Shown here one piece after another: positions 42,642 through 61,160 of a DNA stretch of 64,000 bases. Source of the DNA: Diphasiastrum complanatum (lineage: Eukaryota; Streptophyta; Lycopodiopsida; Lycopodiales; Lycopodiaceae); contig CM055093.1 of assembly GCA_029204225.1 (NCBI GenBank), forward strand, positions 1,983,804-2,047,803, read 5' to 3'. Position 1 is the first letter of the stretch; each line of letters opens with the position of its first letter. Position numbers and translations under genes: made by a program. A model generated the notes under the pieces. That model saw only the letters and a program-made list of their open reading frames with translations, was not told where the DNA came from and did not search any database.

Positions 42642-43401
42642 GCTTGATTAATGCCCTGTCGGACTCAGTACCCATGGGTATAAAAGACTGAGTGAATACA
42701 TCTCAAGTGTGTCATATAACCATAGGAGCACAATAAACATCTCCATAAATAACAATAAACTAATCTAGTCTAATTATGAAATAAGCCATCATTGATACTA
42801 AATAGAGCACTTACAATAACCGGATAATAATTGTCACTATCTATCAATCCTCTAGAAAAAGCATGTGATGGATGTGGTGGTGACATCCTCACTAACTCTA
42901 TGTCACTGAGCTCTATGTTTGTAACAAGGCTGAGCACGAGGTCTGTGATGTCTCTATTGCTGCTGTTGTCTGGTGCAATGTTGTTGATCCATATATACAC
43001 AACTGGAATACATGAATCACCCTCCGAGTCATCCTATTATATCTGACCCCACTATCTCCTAGAGAAAAACTCTGTGATGGTATGCTGCCAAATCTCATGT
43101 GTATGCAAGCGGCTCTCACATAGTTGTCTCCTGAGAGTGGCCATCTCTTGTAGCATCGATGCAACACAACACAGATTCTCATATAATATCAAAGAGTGAA
43201 GAGTCACAGGTGACTCGCAATATAGACAATGATACCTCCCTCTGATCTCAGACACGAAACTTCCCAAAATCAATACGAGCCCTTGTGAAATTCCCGAGTA
43301 TAGATATCAAGGTAAAACTGGGTATCTTGCTATGTCCATCTCTAGGAACCGAGACCTGTAGAACACTGGCTTCACCCCTAACTAACCATACCATGTCCCC
43401 T

Positions 43402-43547
43402 GAAGATATGAATGATATAAGAAATGATAGATGTTTTGATGGGTGCCCTCTGAAAGTTGGGCTATAGATATCCCGAAGATATGAATGATATAAGAAGTGA
43501 TAGATGTTTTGATGAGTGCCCTCTGAAAGCTGGGCTATAGATATCCC
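43402..43547. repeat. Two-copy 73-bp tandem repeat
   Basis: GAAGATATGAATGATATAAG starts at 43402 and again at 43475. Each copy continues through ATAGATGTTTTGATG, TGCCCTCTGAAAG and TGGGCTATAGATATCCC, with about four differences. 73 is not a multiple of 3, so the spanning minus-strand frame (43248-43583) is not a simple protein repeat. Confidence 0.9.
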
Positions 43548-45067
43548 AAAAAATCTAGTAATTGTGTTGCTTGAGAGTACCAAGAAGGTGCCCCCGAGAA
43601 AGAGGGCTACCGTGTCGGGCCTACTCCAAATGGCTACTAGTTTGCTAGCTACTTTTCTCTTGATCTTTTCAAAACAAGCTACAACTAATCATTCCACTAT
43701 TAGTTTGGCAAACATCCTCCTCATCAATTTATCTACCATTGGTGGATACTCCAATTGTCTGATGGAATGATTAGATACTGATACGACGACACGGCATATA
43801 CACAGTCCCTCCATAAGTGGCACGTTGGTGAAGACCTCCTTTCTTCTTGACTCCAATTACTGTGAAAATTCACACGTGTGGGAATGCCCTAAAGTGTGAA
43901 TATGATCTCCTAAGCAAAGCTTATGCACTTTAGATCTTCTATCGATTGAAATCCAAGATCAAGTGATGAAATCTAAGGCAAAGAGGCAAAGTTACATGCA
44001 TACATTCATAACCAAAGTAGTTTCACACGTGTGGAAACATGTACTCAAAACTAAGTCCCAACAAGCTCCTCTCCTCAGGTAGAGAGAGAAACCACCACTT
44101 TTGGTGAAGGGTAAAGAGAGAAATACACTCAAAATTGATGAATCTCCAAATTGACTCAAAAACTCACATTAATTAATGAAGAGAATGAAAGTACATATAG
44201 AAACTCGTGGAGATCCATGCTTGATTCTTATTGGACCCCTCAAACATAGCCTCTCTAATCCTATTGGATGTGTGATGCAACATCCCTCACTTTTGATTGG
44301 ACCCTTCCAACACATCTCTCTCTTATGATTGGACCCTTTGACTTTTGCCACCACATAGGGTGCATCACTCATCAAACCTAAACTTGACATGTGTAAGCAA
44401 CCTAACTAGCTCGAGTTGCATCACAATTGAATTTTGGCCTAATCATGACAAAACATGTGTACTTGACCATTTGACCTCTAAAGCCAAAATTGGCCCTATC
44501 ACCTAGTGACACCAAGATGCTTGACTAGCAATCTTTATGATACCCCTAAAGTCAACATTATAAACTATTTCTAACTATTCTACACATGTGGGAACATGCT
44601 CCACACATGTGAAATGTACTCACAAACATAAAATCATAAAATAACCAAGATAGAATTTTGACAATTTTTCACAATTACCACCTAAAGGGAGGTCCAAGAA
44701 TGGAAAAATAAGAAAATAGCTACACATTTAGCAGCTGCTTCAACTACTTTAGCAGCCTTTTACCTACTGAATTGAATATTTTTTATCTGCAGAAATAAAT
44801 AGTTGTTCCTATCGATTTCCAATTCTGTTTGCCAGAACTTGATTGACCAGCATTATTGTTTTCATCGTTATTGCATGCAAAAGATAATTCACATTATGCT
44901 CATTAACCTCCCAACCCCCTTCCTTCACAAAACTTTACATCTAGGGCCATGCAGACCACAGAAAGTATGTGCAATTGATGGACAGGAGATGGTTTGATAA
45001 CTTTGATTATGAGCATATGACATGGAAAAGAACATGAATCATTTGAAACAGAAAAAGGGCTTCTTAC
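43548..45067. other. GFAT 3' side: intron or flank, no last exon found
   Basis: The sequence left of the last recognised GFAT exon shows no open frame matching the final C-terminal segment. Words such as CACACGTGTG (43872-43880, 44027) and CACATGTG (44583, 44600) match those in copia 1 LTRs and may come from an unrecognised LTR here. Confidence 0.4.
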
Positions 45068-52350
<7,283 letters not shown>

Positions 52351-53289
52351 CTGCCCAAAGAAGCACACCCAAAATGACCTCAAAAACTGCATATTAGCAG
52401 AAATCTTCAGCTTCAAGAATATAACCTGTTAAAGATTCTCTTCACATAGTTCTAGAGGTGACAAACACTGGTTGTTCTGGACTCTACACTGTCTGGGAGA
52501 GTATGTTTCCATCATTTAGTACCTCTGACTTGATTTTATTTTAGTATCATGTAATGATTTTGTTGTATTGTTTACAAGCAAATCTTCTGTTTTCATGTGC
52601 TTGTGTTGCTATGCAGTTGATCTCATCTCCTTTAAAATGTGCAACGATTTTCAAAGACACACTTGCCTCATCTCATCCTATAAGAGAACCCATAACTTCT
52701 GATCATATTCGGAGGCTCCCTCACCCTCAGACCAAAGCCAGCAGTGCCAATAGCAGCATATAAGAATTCTATTGATCGAGTCTCAGAAATAGGCCAAGGC
52801 AGCACCAAGCTTGCAAATAACACCAAAGGAAAGTGACAATGCTTCAGAATTATCATGAAAACACTTCAATAAAGGTCAGAACCAAACTAACCAAACTATA
52901 AAATGCTCAGAAGCCATCCAACACAGCAACAGCACAAAACTTCAACTGTTCCCTAGCCATAAGAAATGTCACTTGATACCACCACCATCTACAGAATGAT
53001 GAATCAATGCTTGTACTCAACATAGGCATAGTCACGCCTCCCATCACCTCACCAATCTATGATCCAGAGACACCAATACTTCCCCGATTCATTATATACA
53101 ATGCCATGTGTCCTTGCATATGCAAATATGCAAATATGCAACCATCATGGTACCCCATACTAAAGCGATTTAGGACTACCATGAGCAAGTAAACAAAACT
53201 GATGATAGCCCACTTCCAAAAATTTGATGTTGTTTTGGGAGGGATGGAGAAGCTCTACATTGTCATCATCATTGGCTTTCAGGTTTTGG

Positions 53290-54165
53290 TTACCTATCTC
53301 CTCTCTCTCATCAAGCATTCACATATTCTGGCTCGGGGGTGAAGCTTAGGGTGACTGATCTTGAGCTTGTTGGTTGGGTGGTTTGGCTCCATAGTGTCCT
53401 TTCGAGTCTCCTTGTAGGCAAATTCATATATGATCATCACAAGAAGAGTATGGTAGAAAATATCAATAGGCTCCCATGTAGCTTCCTCAATAGAACGACC
53501 ATCCCACTGGAACAAAAACTGAACCTGCTATCAATGATGCAATAACTGGACCTGTAAAATAGCAGCTGGTAAGAACGGAAAAAGCTCTACACCATCAAGA
53601 AAACTTTAATCGCAAGGAGCGTCATCCTCAATAGCACACTTGATGAGGACAAGAGGAAGGAAGCGGGGTCATGGCATAAATGTCATGAAACTCTAGACAA
53701 GTAGTGTAGGCAACGGAAAGGTCCTTCTTATACCAAGGACAAGGTGACGTAGCAATGATGTAGGTGAGAATAGGTACGCGAGACAAAGTATCAACAACAG
53801 CATCACTTTTGTCAGGCTTGCAATGGATATTGAAATGAGAAGACTGGAGGAACTAGTGGCACCACTTCTTCAAAGCAATAATAATGGCAAGCACCTCTTT
53901 CTCATCAGTAGAATAGCAATGCTCGTAGGAACAAAGGCCCCAAGATTCGTAAGCAATAACACAGTTTTTGAAGTAACAAGGCTCCTAAACCCATGGATTG
54001 GCATCAATATCAATAGTAAAACATTGGTCAAAATCTGGAAGACAAAGGACAAGTGCGGAGATAAGCAGGGTTCTTATGGGCATCAAAAGCACACTAGCAA
54101 TTGGGACTTTACACAAAAGGGACATTGTTCTTCAGCAAGGCATGTAATAGAGATGCGACAATAGT
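53290..54165 (-). pseudogene. Ty3/gypsy RNase H and chromodomain remnant
   Basis: Minus strand: PDFDQCFTIDTDANPW (54010-54050) and YSTDEKEVLAIIIALKKWCH (53860-53925) belong to the RT_RNaseH domain, with a stop after KKWCH. Then DAVVDTLSRVPILTY (53760-53800) is the usual end. After a deletion of the integrase core comes QWDGRSIEEATWEPIDIF (53460-53515), a chromodomain VQW-G---EEATWEP block. It lies in the intron or 5' flank of GFAT. Confidence 0.7.
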
Positions 54166-54341
54166 AAAATGGGGAACAGGATAATGGCAAGGCCAAGAGA
54201 GATATGAACATCATGAACACCGAAGGGTACATGCCATGCACCATGCATGGATAGAGCGAACCTTATGGAACCTTCTAGAATAGTACCCCTAAATTCAGGT
54301 TTGAGGAGGAAAAATGGTGAGCCCTCTCAAGTGGGTCTGCG

Positions 54342-54698
54342 AGTTATGGACTCGGCTCATTACATTCGCCGCATTCATTCTTTTATTCTTTATTATGCAT
54401 AAGCAAGCCTATGGGCCCTTTTTATTCATGTACTGGCGTTTGGCCCTTTTTGGTCAAATTTTTAGGACGTGGTCATATTGATTTGGAGGCACTATTTTCC
54501 CTCCAAATCTTCTGCCTTCCTCTATTCTTGAATTCCTACTTTGAGGTTCATTAATAGGGTACATATAGGGCAACATTGTAGTCTTTTATTTTGTTGATGA
54601 TGATTGTTCTTCTTTAGCCTCATTAAATATTCTCTCTTTCATGCTTTCTAGCCTAAGTCCTGCTTTCTAGCATAGCTAGAGAATCTTAGCTTGTAACT
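54342..54698 (+). repeat. Gypsy element 5 5' LTR
   Basis: AGTTATGGACTCGGCTC to TTAGCTTGTAACT, 357 bp. It has AGTTA/TAACT ends instead of TG/CA. A TATA-like ACATATAGGG lies at about 54560. Same LTR family as the solo copy at 37740-38103. Confidence 0.9.
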
Positions 54699-54710
54699 TG
54701 GTATCAGAGC
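54699..54710 (+). other. Gypsy element 5 primer-binding site
   Basis: TGGTATCAGAGC directly after the LTR end TAACT. Confidence 0.95.
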
Positions 54711-55500
54711 ACTTTCCTTGGCATAAGGTTGGTGCATATTTTCATATCTGATTTTCTCTAGGAGGGCGCCCATCTACAGCCTACATTTTTAGCCTACGGA
54801 TCAGCACCTCTTTTCAGCCCATCTACATCTGCTTTTTTGCTGGTTTTTTGTCGTCGTTTGGAGGATCAACGCCCATTTTCAGCTAGTTCATTGCCCATTT
54901 TTCAGCATTTCCAACAAACATTTCTAGCCTGTTTTGACAAGATTTCGGTGGCTGGTTGGCACCTATATTGGCTTCATTACCTTCAGCTTTTCCTTGTTGG
55001 CACTAGCGCTGGACAAATGATTCGGCACCCACCTAGGTACTCTTCGCTTGCCCTACACACTCTTTGTAGTCCCTTTTTACCATTTTCCAGCACCCATTTG
55101 CTGCCATTTCCAGCCCCCATCTCCTGCTATTTCTAGCGCCCATGTCATCCATCCACAAAAACATCCAAGTAAGAAAAAGGGTATTCTTGTGGGAACTACA
55201 GGTGTCTACACCTATTCTCAGTTGTTAGTTCCCATTTGCTGCCCATTTTGGTGCCTATCTACTGCTATTTCCAACGCCCTATTCCCTCATCATTTTTGCC
55301 ATTTTGCTGTCCTAAAAACCCATCCTTTTTTGCCTCTTTTTCAACGCCCTCTTACCTCTTCACTTTTGCCCATTTGCTGTCTAAATTTTTAGCCCATTTC
55401 CAGCCTTTTTCAACCCCTTATTAGGCAGTCCTAGTCCATCTTTCTTGGCTGTTTTTGTGCCATTTTGGTGATTATTGGCAGATAGACTACGTTGGGGCGA
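54711..55500 (+). other. Gypsy element 5 long leader
   Basis: About 790 bp, pyrimidine-rich, with repeated CCCATTTGCTGCC, TTTCCAGC(C/G)CCCAT and CCATTTTTCAGC words. Frames here (54837-55136, 55048-55424) are low-complexity by-products. Confidence 0.5.
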
Positions 55501-56640
55501 CAACGAATGTCCTCTCCCTCAAGTTTTGTCTTTTCCTTATCACCTATGCCTACTTCTTCAGCGGACGATCCACCACATAGATCTTTAGACGATCGTCTTA
55601 CGCACATTGATGCTTGCATGGATCCTCTTGAGAGTCGTATCGATCGTATCCTTTCTAACCTTGAGACCGTTTTGCCTCGAGGGGATACCACATTGCCAAA
55701 GACCCTTCATCGTCCTGGCAAAGCCCCTTTATTCCCCATACCGAGTCAGACTACTACCTCTCTCTCTTCAACTTCAGGAGGTGCTTTTGATAGTACGTTT
55801 GGTTAGTCTTCATATGGTAGTAGTCTTTTTGGCTCTCCTTAGGAATCTCCCGCACCACCACCTGGATTTCCCTCAGTACCACCGGGTTTTCCCTCCCCTA
55901 CTTTTCCTAAAAGCCATGAGTCACATTTTGCACGTGATTTTCGTGATCGCATCCAGCTTACCACTTACTCTGGCTCGTCTGATGGGAATATTTGGAGAAT
56001 TGGTTTTCTAAGACCTATTTTCTTATGTATCCCAAGACTAAAACCCAGAAGGTCCAGTTGGTTGCATTACATCTAGATGGTCGAGCTCAGACTTGGTGGC
56101 GTGTTTACCATTATGAGCCTGCTCGCGAGGGGTTGCATATATGGCCTACCTTTCGTCATGACCTTCGTATGGCTTTGATTGACCTCCAGTGGCTAGTTCG
56201 CCAACGTGATCTATTTCATAGCCTTACCCATATTGGTGAGTTGATTGCTTATATTGACCAATTTACTAAACTTTCTTACCATTTTGGTGATCTCCACCCT
56301 ACTGAGATTATTTCATGCTTTATAGCTAGTCTTAGAGGTTCTTTACGATATGATGTGTTATCCTGATTCCTTCCAACCTCCTACTCTCTCTGATGCTATT
56401 TCCTTGGCCACTACCTTGCAGCATAAGTACCCTAAGTTATCCACTTCTTCTCGTTTTTCCCGCCCTCGCTCAGGGACGCCTACTCTTTCGGCTGCTTCTC
56501 CTACCCCGGCTTCTACTACTGCCACTCCTGCTTGACCTCCTGCACCCTGCTCCGCCTTTGTTCGTCGCTATTCCACTGCAGAGTTCACTGAGATTCAGCA
56601 AAAGCATCTTTGTTATCGCTGTAAGAGCCCAAACCACATG
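55501..56640 (+). pseudogene. Gypsy element 5 gag
   Basis: The frame 55492-55806 gives an acidic/Ser-rich start (DDRLTHIDACMDPLESRI, a short coiled coil). After frame changes, 55992-56366 has the Retrotrans_gag core (VQLVALHLDGRAQTWWRVYH, RHDLRMALIDLQWL, CFIASLRGSLRYDVLS). At about 56608-56650 the nucleocapsid finger CYRCKSPNHMARDY has Tyr in place of the last Cys. Confidence 0.8.
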
Positions 56641-57180
56641 GCCCGTGACTATCGTCAGACTCCTGGCCCTACTACAGCTGTTTTTTACCATGAGGCCAAT
56701 ACTCCTGATGATTTTGACATTTACATCCAGATTCTTGATACTCCTGACCCACCTTTTGTTGATGTGTCGGCTGACCCGCTTCCTGCTGATCCTGCTCCTG
56801 CCCCTTGCCATGTGCAACTTGCTTATGCTACTTGAGCTGGGCGTCCTGGTCCTCGCTCTATTCAGTTACGTGTCTACATCTTTGGGTGAGAGTATATTGC
56901 TTTGGTAGAAATAGGCAGTACACATTCATTTATTAGCAGTTACATTTCCACAAGGCTTTGTGCTACACCCATTCCTGCTTCCCAACCTCTCAACGTTGAG
57001 GTTGCTAGCTTCCATTCCTTTCTCAGTTTTCAGATGTTTCAGGGCTTGGGTTATCGCATTGGTGACTTTTCTGGTCAGGCAGATTTCTACATCATTCCTC
57101 TGGAGCGCTACGACATTATTTTTGGTGCAGACTGGTTCTCCTCACTTGGTACTGTTGTTGTGGATCTATCTTAGCAGACA
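56641..57180 (+). pseudogene. Gypsy element 5 protease
   Basis: VEIGSTHSFISSYISTRL at 56905-56960 corresponds to the active site, but the catalytic D-S/T-G is E-I-G here. RYDIIFGADWFSSLG (57110-57150) is the G-x-D-W-L block. An inactive copy by the first change alone. Confidence 0.75.
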
Positions 57181-58300
57181 CTTTCCTTTACTCATGCTGG
57201 TCAGCATAATTCACTTGCTGATATTGATTCCCCGGGAAGCAGTTTATGCATAGCCTGCCAAAGGCTCAAGGTGCAGCTCTTCTTACCATTCAGAGTACAT
57301 CAGTTGCTTCTTCCCTTTCATCATCTGTGGGTCCTCTTCCTCAGGTGCCCCCCCCACTTTCTCGTCCACCATATCGTATGTGTTAAGTCGAACGTGATGA
57401 AGTTCAGCTCCAGATTGATTACGTCAGGGCCTCATTGTACCTAGCCATAGTCCCTTTGGTGCCCTTGTTCTTCTTGTTGCTAAAAAAGATGGGACCAAAC
57501 GCCTCTGCATTGACTAGCATGCCTTGAACAAGTTTATTATCTGTAATTAGTATCCTATTCCTCATATAAATGACCTTTTTTATCAACTTGGCACTTCTTT
57601 TATCTTTTCCAAGATTGATCTTCGTTCTAGATACTACCAGATCAGGATGCATCCTTCTGATGAGCATAAGATTGCGTTTCATACTCACTTAGGTTTGTAT
57701 GAGTTTCGTGTTCTTCCTTTTGGTGTGTAGAATAGTCCACCACGTTTCAGAACGCTATGAATAATGTTTTACGTCCTCTTCTTGGTGTTTGTGCTTTAGT
57801 TTATTTTGATGACATTCTTGTTTTCAGCACTTCTTTGTCTGACCATGTGTCGCATCTCTCGTCTGTGTTTGAGTTACTTGTTAAGCATCAGTTGTTTGCT
57901 AAATTGTCGAAACGTTCCTTTGTTGGTGCTGAGATTGAGTTTTTGGGTTTCCTTGTTTGTGATGGTAGTATTCGTCTTGATCCTCGGAAAGGATTGGCCT
58001 GTTCCAACCGATGTTCATTCTGTTCATATGTTTTTAGGTATGGCTACCCATCTCCGTCGTCCTGTTAAGTATTTCGCCACTGTGGCTGCCCCGCTTCACT
58101 TTTTGTTGAAAAAGTCTCATACGTTTGTTTGGACTCCTGAGTTTCACACTGCTTTTGATGCTTTACGTCATGCCATCGTTTCTGCCGCCGTTATGTGTTT
58201 GCCACAGTTTGATCAAAAGGTTTATTGTTGAGATTGATGCTATTTCTGTTGATCTAGGCACTCTTCTTCGTCAGTCTGAGAGTGTCATTGCTATCAAGGA
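57181..58300 (+). pseudogene. Gypsy element 5 reverse transcriptase and start of RNase H
   Basis: IFSKIDLRSRYYQIRMHPSD (57600-57660), then HLGLYEFRVLPFGV, then (shifted) VYFDDILVFSTSLSDHVSHL (YFDD at 57800s), ELLVKHQLFAKLSKRSF and EIEFLGFLVCDGSIRLDPRK; then RNase H beginnings such as HTFVWTPEFHTAFDALRHAI. The deletion to the LTR occurs near GHTIFPQIF (58300). Several stops (57368, 57728 and others). Confidence 0.8.
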
Positions 58301-58484
58301 GGGGCACACTATTTTTCCTCAAATCTTCTGCCTCCCTCTATTTTTGAATTCCTATTTTGGGTTCATTAGGGCAGCATTGTAGTCTTTTATTCAGTTGATG
58401 ATGATTGCTCTTTTTTAGCCTCATTAAATATTCTCTCTTCATGCTTTCTAGCCTAAGTCCTGCTTTCTAGCTTAGCTTGTAACT
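58300..58484 (+). repeat. Gypsy element 5 3' LTR, 5'-truncated
   Basis: Matches 54508-54698 from GGCACACTATTTTTCCTC onward and ends TTAGCTTGTAACT. Lacks the first half of the LTR. Confidence 0.85.
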
Positions 58485-58489
58485 TTGCG

Positions 58490-60473
58490 CCCATCCTAAA
58501 GGACTCCCACTCAAGACCATATGTCAATATTAGGGCTTTTAGGCCCAGTCCAAATAAAATTAACAACTTAGGCCATTTAGGCCTATACACACAAAATAAT
58601 TGCGTGTCTAATGCCTAGATAAAAACATGAATAGAAATAAGCACTAAGTAACTATAAATGCATACAAGCCCTTCAGTCCATTTCATGCATTCGCTAGATA
58701 TAGGCCTAGGAGGCCAGTAGTCCAATAGTCCATAACTATTACAAAATGTCAGAAATGTTTCATAGCATGCTAAGGTGAAATACTATAGCCATCAACCTGA
58801 AACTATCCCGTCAGCCTTGGTGATAGTTAAAAGCCAATCCTTTCTATAACTCTAAGAATACTTGAAAATTCTATCACTGATTATGTCACACCATACAAAA
58901 TTATTTGAGGTTCAAAAAAATAGAATGACAAAAAGAGGATTCAGATTGTAAGCATGTTGACCCTCTAGATGATGATTACTTGAGGACCCTGATTGAGGAA
59001 TCAATAGGAACATCACATAGATGGTGGTATGGCTTAGCTTGGACATGAAACATATAATCTCCACATAAGAACCCTCTTGAGCTCAAGTTTCAAGAATTGG
59101 AACAATTTTGTTTCCAAACAGATTGTGTAAGTTTTTCTAAGTATCGATACTTATTGGGTGAAAAGAAGGTTACTTCACAACAAATTCAATTGGGGGGGGG
59201 GGTCGTCTAATAATGTTAGCCTTGTTTTCCAAGCTTAAGACTAACTTTTCTTATGCTCTATCCAGTGCATGCTTTTGCTTTGACATCGTATTGATGGCAA
59301 AGTTAGCAACCCCATCATATTGGACCAAGCCATTAGCTCTTATCAATCAAATAATTTTATCACTAAGAGTATGTATATGCATAGACATGTCCCATAACAG
59401 CCTACCAGCAAAGGGCAAGCATGACTTGTTGTTAGGGCATTATCCAAAGGTCATTCAAAATTGTCAATTAACAAAAACAAGATTTACATTAAAAAATATA
59501 GAATCAGACCTATGGGCCAAGAGTGACCTGGGGTTTCAAATCCCTTAACTCGTTAAAAGACAATATACATGATCAAGAAAAGTTGGTTAAACATGGTTTT
59601 ACTTGAAAGAAAGATAAGCTCACCTATGAGAAATAGAGTGGGAGATGATAGGCTAGAGCACAAATAGCTAGAAAGAATCACAGAGACTCTAAGAATTGGT
59701 GAGCATTCAAGAGAGAGCATTGGTAGATGAGTGAATCTGGAATGCCTGGAAGATTACAACAAAGGAATAGGTTGCAGGTGAAGGCTGTTTTTTGCCAAAC
59801 ACTATTTTGAGGATTGATCTTCTTGTGAAGTTGATTGACTCTTGTAATCAAATGGAAAACTAAATGAACTACAAACTGTTATGTATTTCCTCTTGGAACC
59901 TCAAAGAGTTTTGGAAGTCACTTGCGACATTTCTCAGCCTTGTTAGTTTCATTGAACTTTTCACTCACTATCAGACTTTAGAACTATAAACCAAAGTCTT
60001 AGTCAGCCATAGAAACTCTAAAGCAGACCTAAAATTCCCTTTTTTACTTAGAGACAGCTTCTAATGTGCTAAAATTTCAGATTTGAATGCTGAAATACAG
60101 CAAAAACCCTAATCTGATTCAGGTAGGGGCAGATTGCTGCATTTTGACACACTATACTTTGCTAGAATTTGTTGGCAGCAGGTCACAGCTGGTAGCCACT
60201 GCAATCACACCCTGAGAAGGGCATTTTTCTGTGGAGAACAAAAATACTTATCCAACTCATGCTCCACTTCTACAATAGGTCACAATCCAAACAGGTCTGT
60301 TATGCACCAAAGATCTCCCTCAGATTCCAGGTATAAGTCTACTTTCAAGCTGATGAAGTTGCAGCCGTCAAAAGGGACAGAAACCCTAATCTTTTGCAAA
60401 CCTGAATCTCCTACTGATTGTAGCGAGGTTCTAAAGGCAGATTCCCAGCCTCTTGATGATCTCTCTCAACCGT
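58490..60473. other. Unassigned sequence
   Basis: No conserved protein motif is seen; the longest frame is 111 codons (59213-59548), unrecognised. A run of ten G at 59192-59201. Sequence from about 60100 up to the primer site at 60474 is likely the leader of the LTR element described next. Confidence 0.4.
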
Positions 60474-60620
60474 GCTTTGATACCAAATGTCAAACTCTCT
60501 ATCAGAACTTACCAATCAACCATCAAACAACAAGAAATATGCACAGTAAAAATTTTATTGATTTCCTTCTTACAATACATATCGCGATCATACAACACAG
60601 AAGGACCTAGTTGCTGCTTC
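60474..60620 (-). mobile_element. LTR boundary with degenerate PBS (minus)
   Basis: Minus strand TGGTATCAAAGC (60474-60485) has one change from the iMet-type site. It is preceded by two spacer bases and an LTR end ...GAGTTTGACA at 60488. The other LTR end is not resolved. Confidence 0.45.
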
Positions 60621-61120
60621 TCCTCCCAGCCTTTGCTGCATAGAAAGTGATAAGGAATGCCTCTCCTGGGCCCTCATACCCCCATCCAAACACCCCTTAA
60701 CCTTGCCACATCCTATTGTGGACATGGCAAACTCAATGCAAAACCGACACTTGCCATTTGGCAATATCCTAATATGTAGGCAAGCAAGTAGAAGGATCAT
60801 CCGACATTTTGTCACTCATACAATGGACCCGGTATCCTAGTAAGCATATGGCATTTTTTTGTTGGCTGGTCAGCTCTCCTACTTTTTGGCTGGTCAGTCC
60901 AACCATTCAAAATAAATGGCTTAGTACCCCATGCCAAAGCTAAGCACAACTCTTGAGGTACAATAAAAACTAATTACAACCCAATTACGCTGGTCACCAC
61001 AGGCCAGTGCCAAGCCATTTCAATAATTACAAATGTACAACTATCTTGGAAAACTACAAATACTGGGACAAGGAGTAAAAGCTGTGACACTCACCCAATA
61101 AGATAAAACCTATAACCATG

Positions 61121-61160
61121 CACAAATTCTTTCAAGCTACCACAAATTCTTTCAAGCTAC
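61121..61160. repeat. Exact 20-bp tandem duplication
   Basis: CACAAATTCTTTCAAGCTAC is present twice with no difference; a partial third variant (TTCCAAGCTACCACAAAT) lies at about 61217. Confidence 0.95.

Larger units (their letters stand above)
54342..58484 (+). mobile_element. Gypsy element 5, internally deleted
   Basis: The 5' LTR (54342-54698), PBS, gag, protease and RT are in order, and the element then jumps to the middle of its 3' LTR (58300-58484). CTGCG (54337-54341) and TTGCG (58485-58489) flank it as a target duplication with one change, so the deletion occurred after insertion. Part of RNase H, all of integrase and about 170 bp of the 3' LTR are lost. Many stops and frame changes. 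Confidence 0.85.

Noticed and set aside
44829..44862. Possible last GFAT exon (NAGQSSSGKQ-like translation on the minus strand)
   Set aside because: Only scattered residue matches to the expected C-terminal tail and no acceptor in the right phase; chance similarity is likely.
52554..52856. Open frames next to GFAT exon a as N-terminal GFAT exons
   Set aside because: Neither strand shows the MCGI start, the HTRWATHG-type block or the HNG-NYE-type block expected before VLKE.
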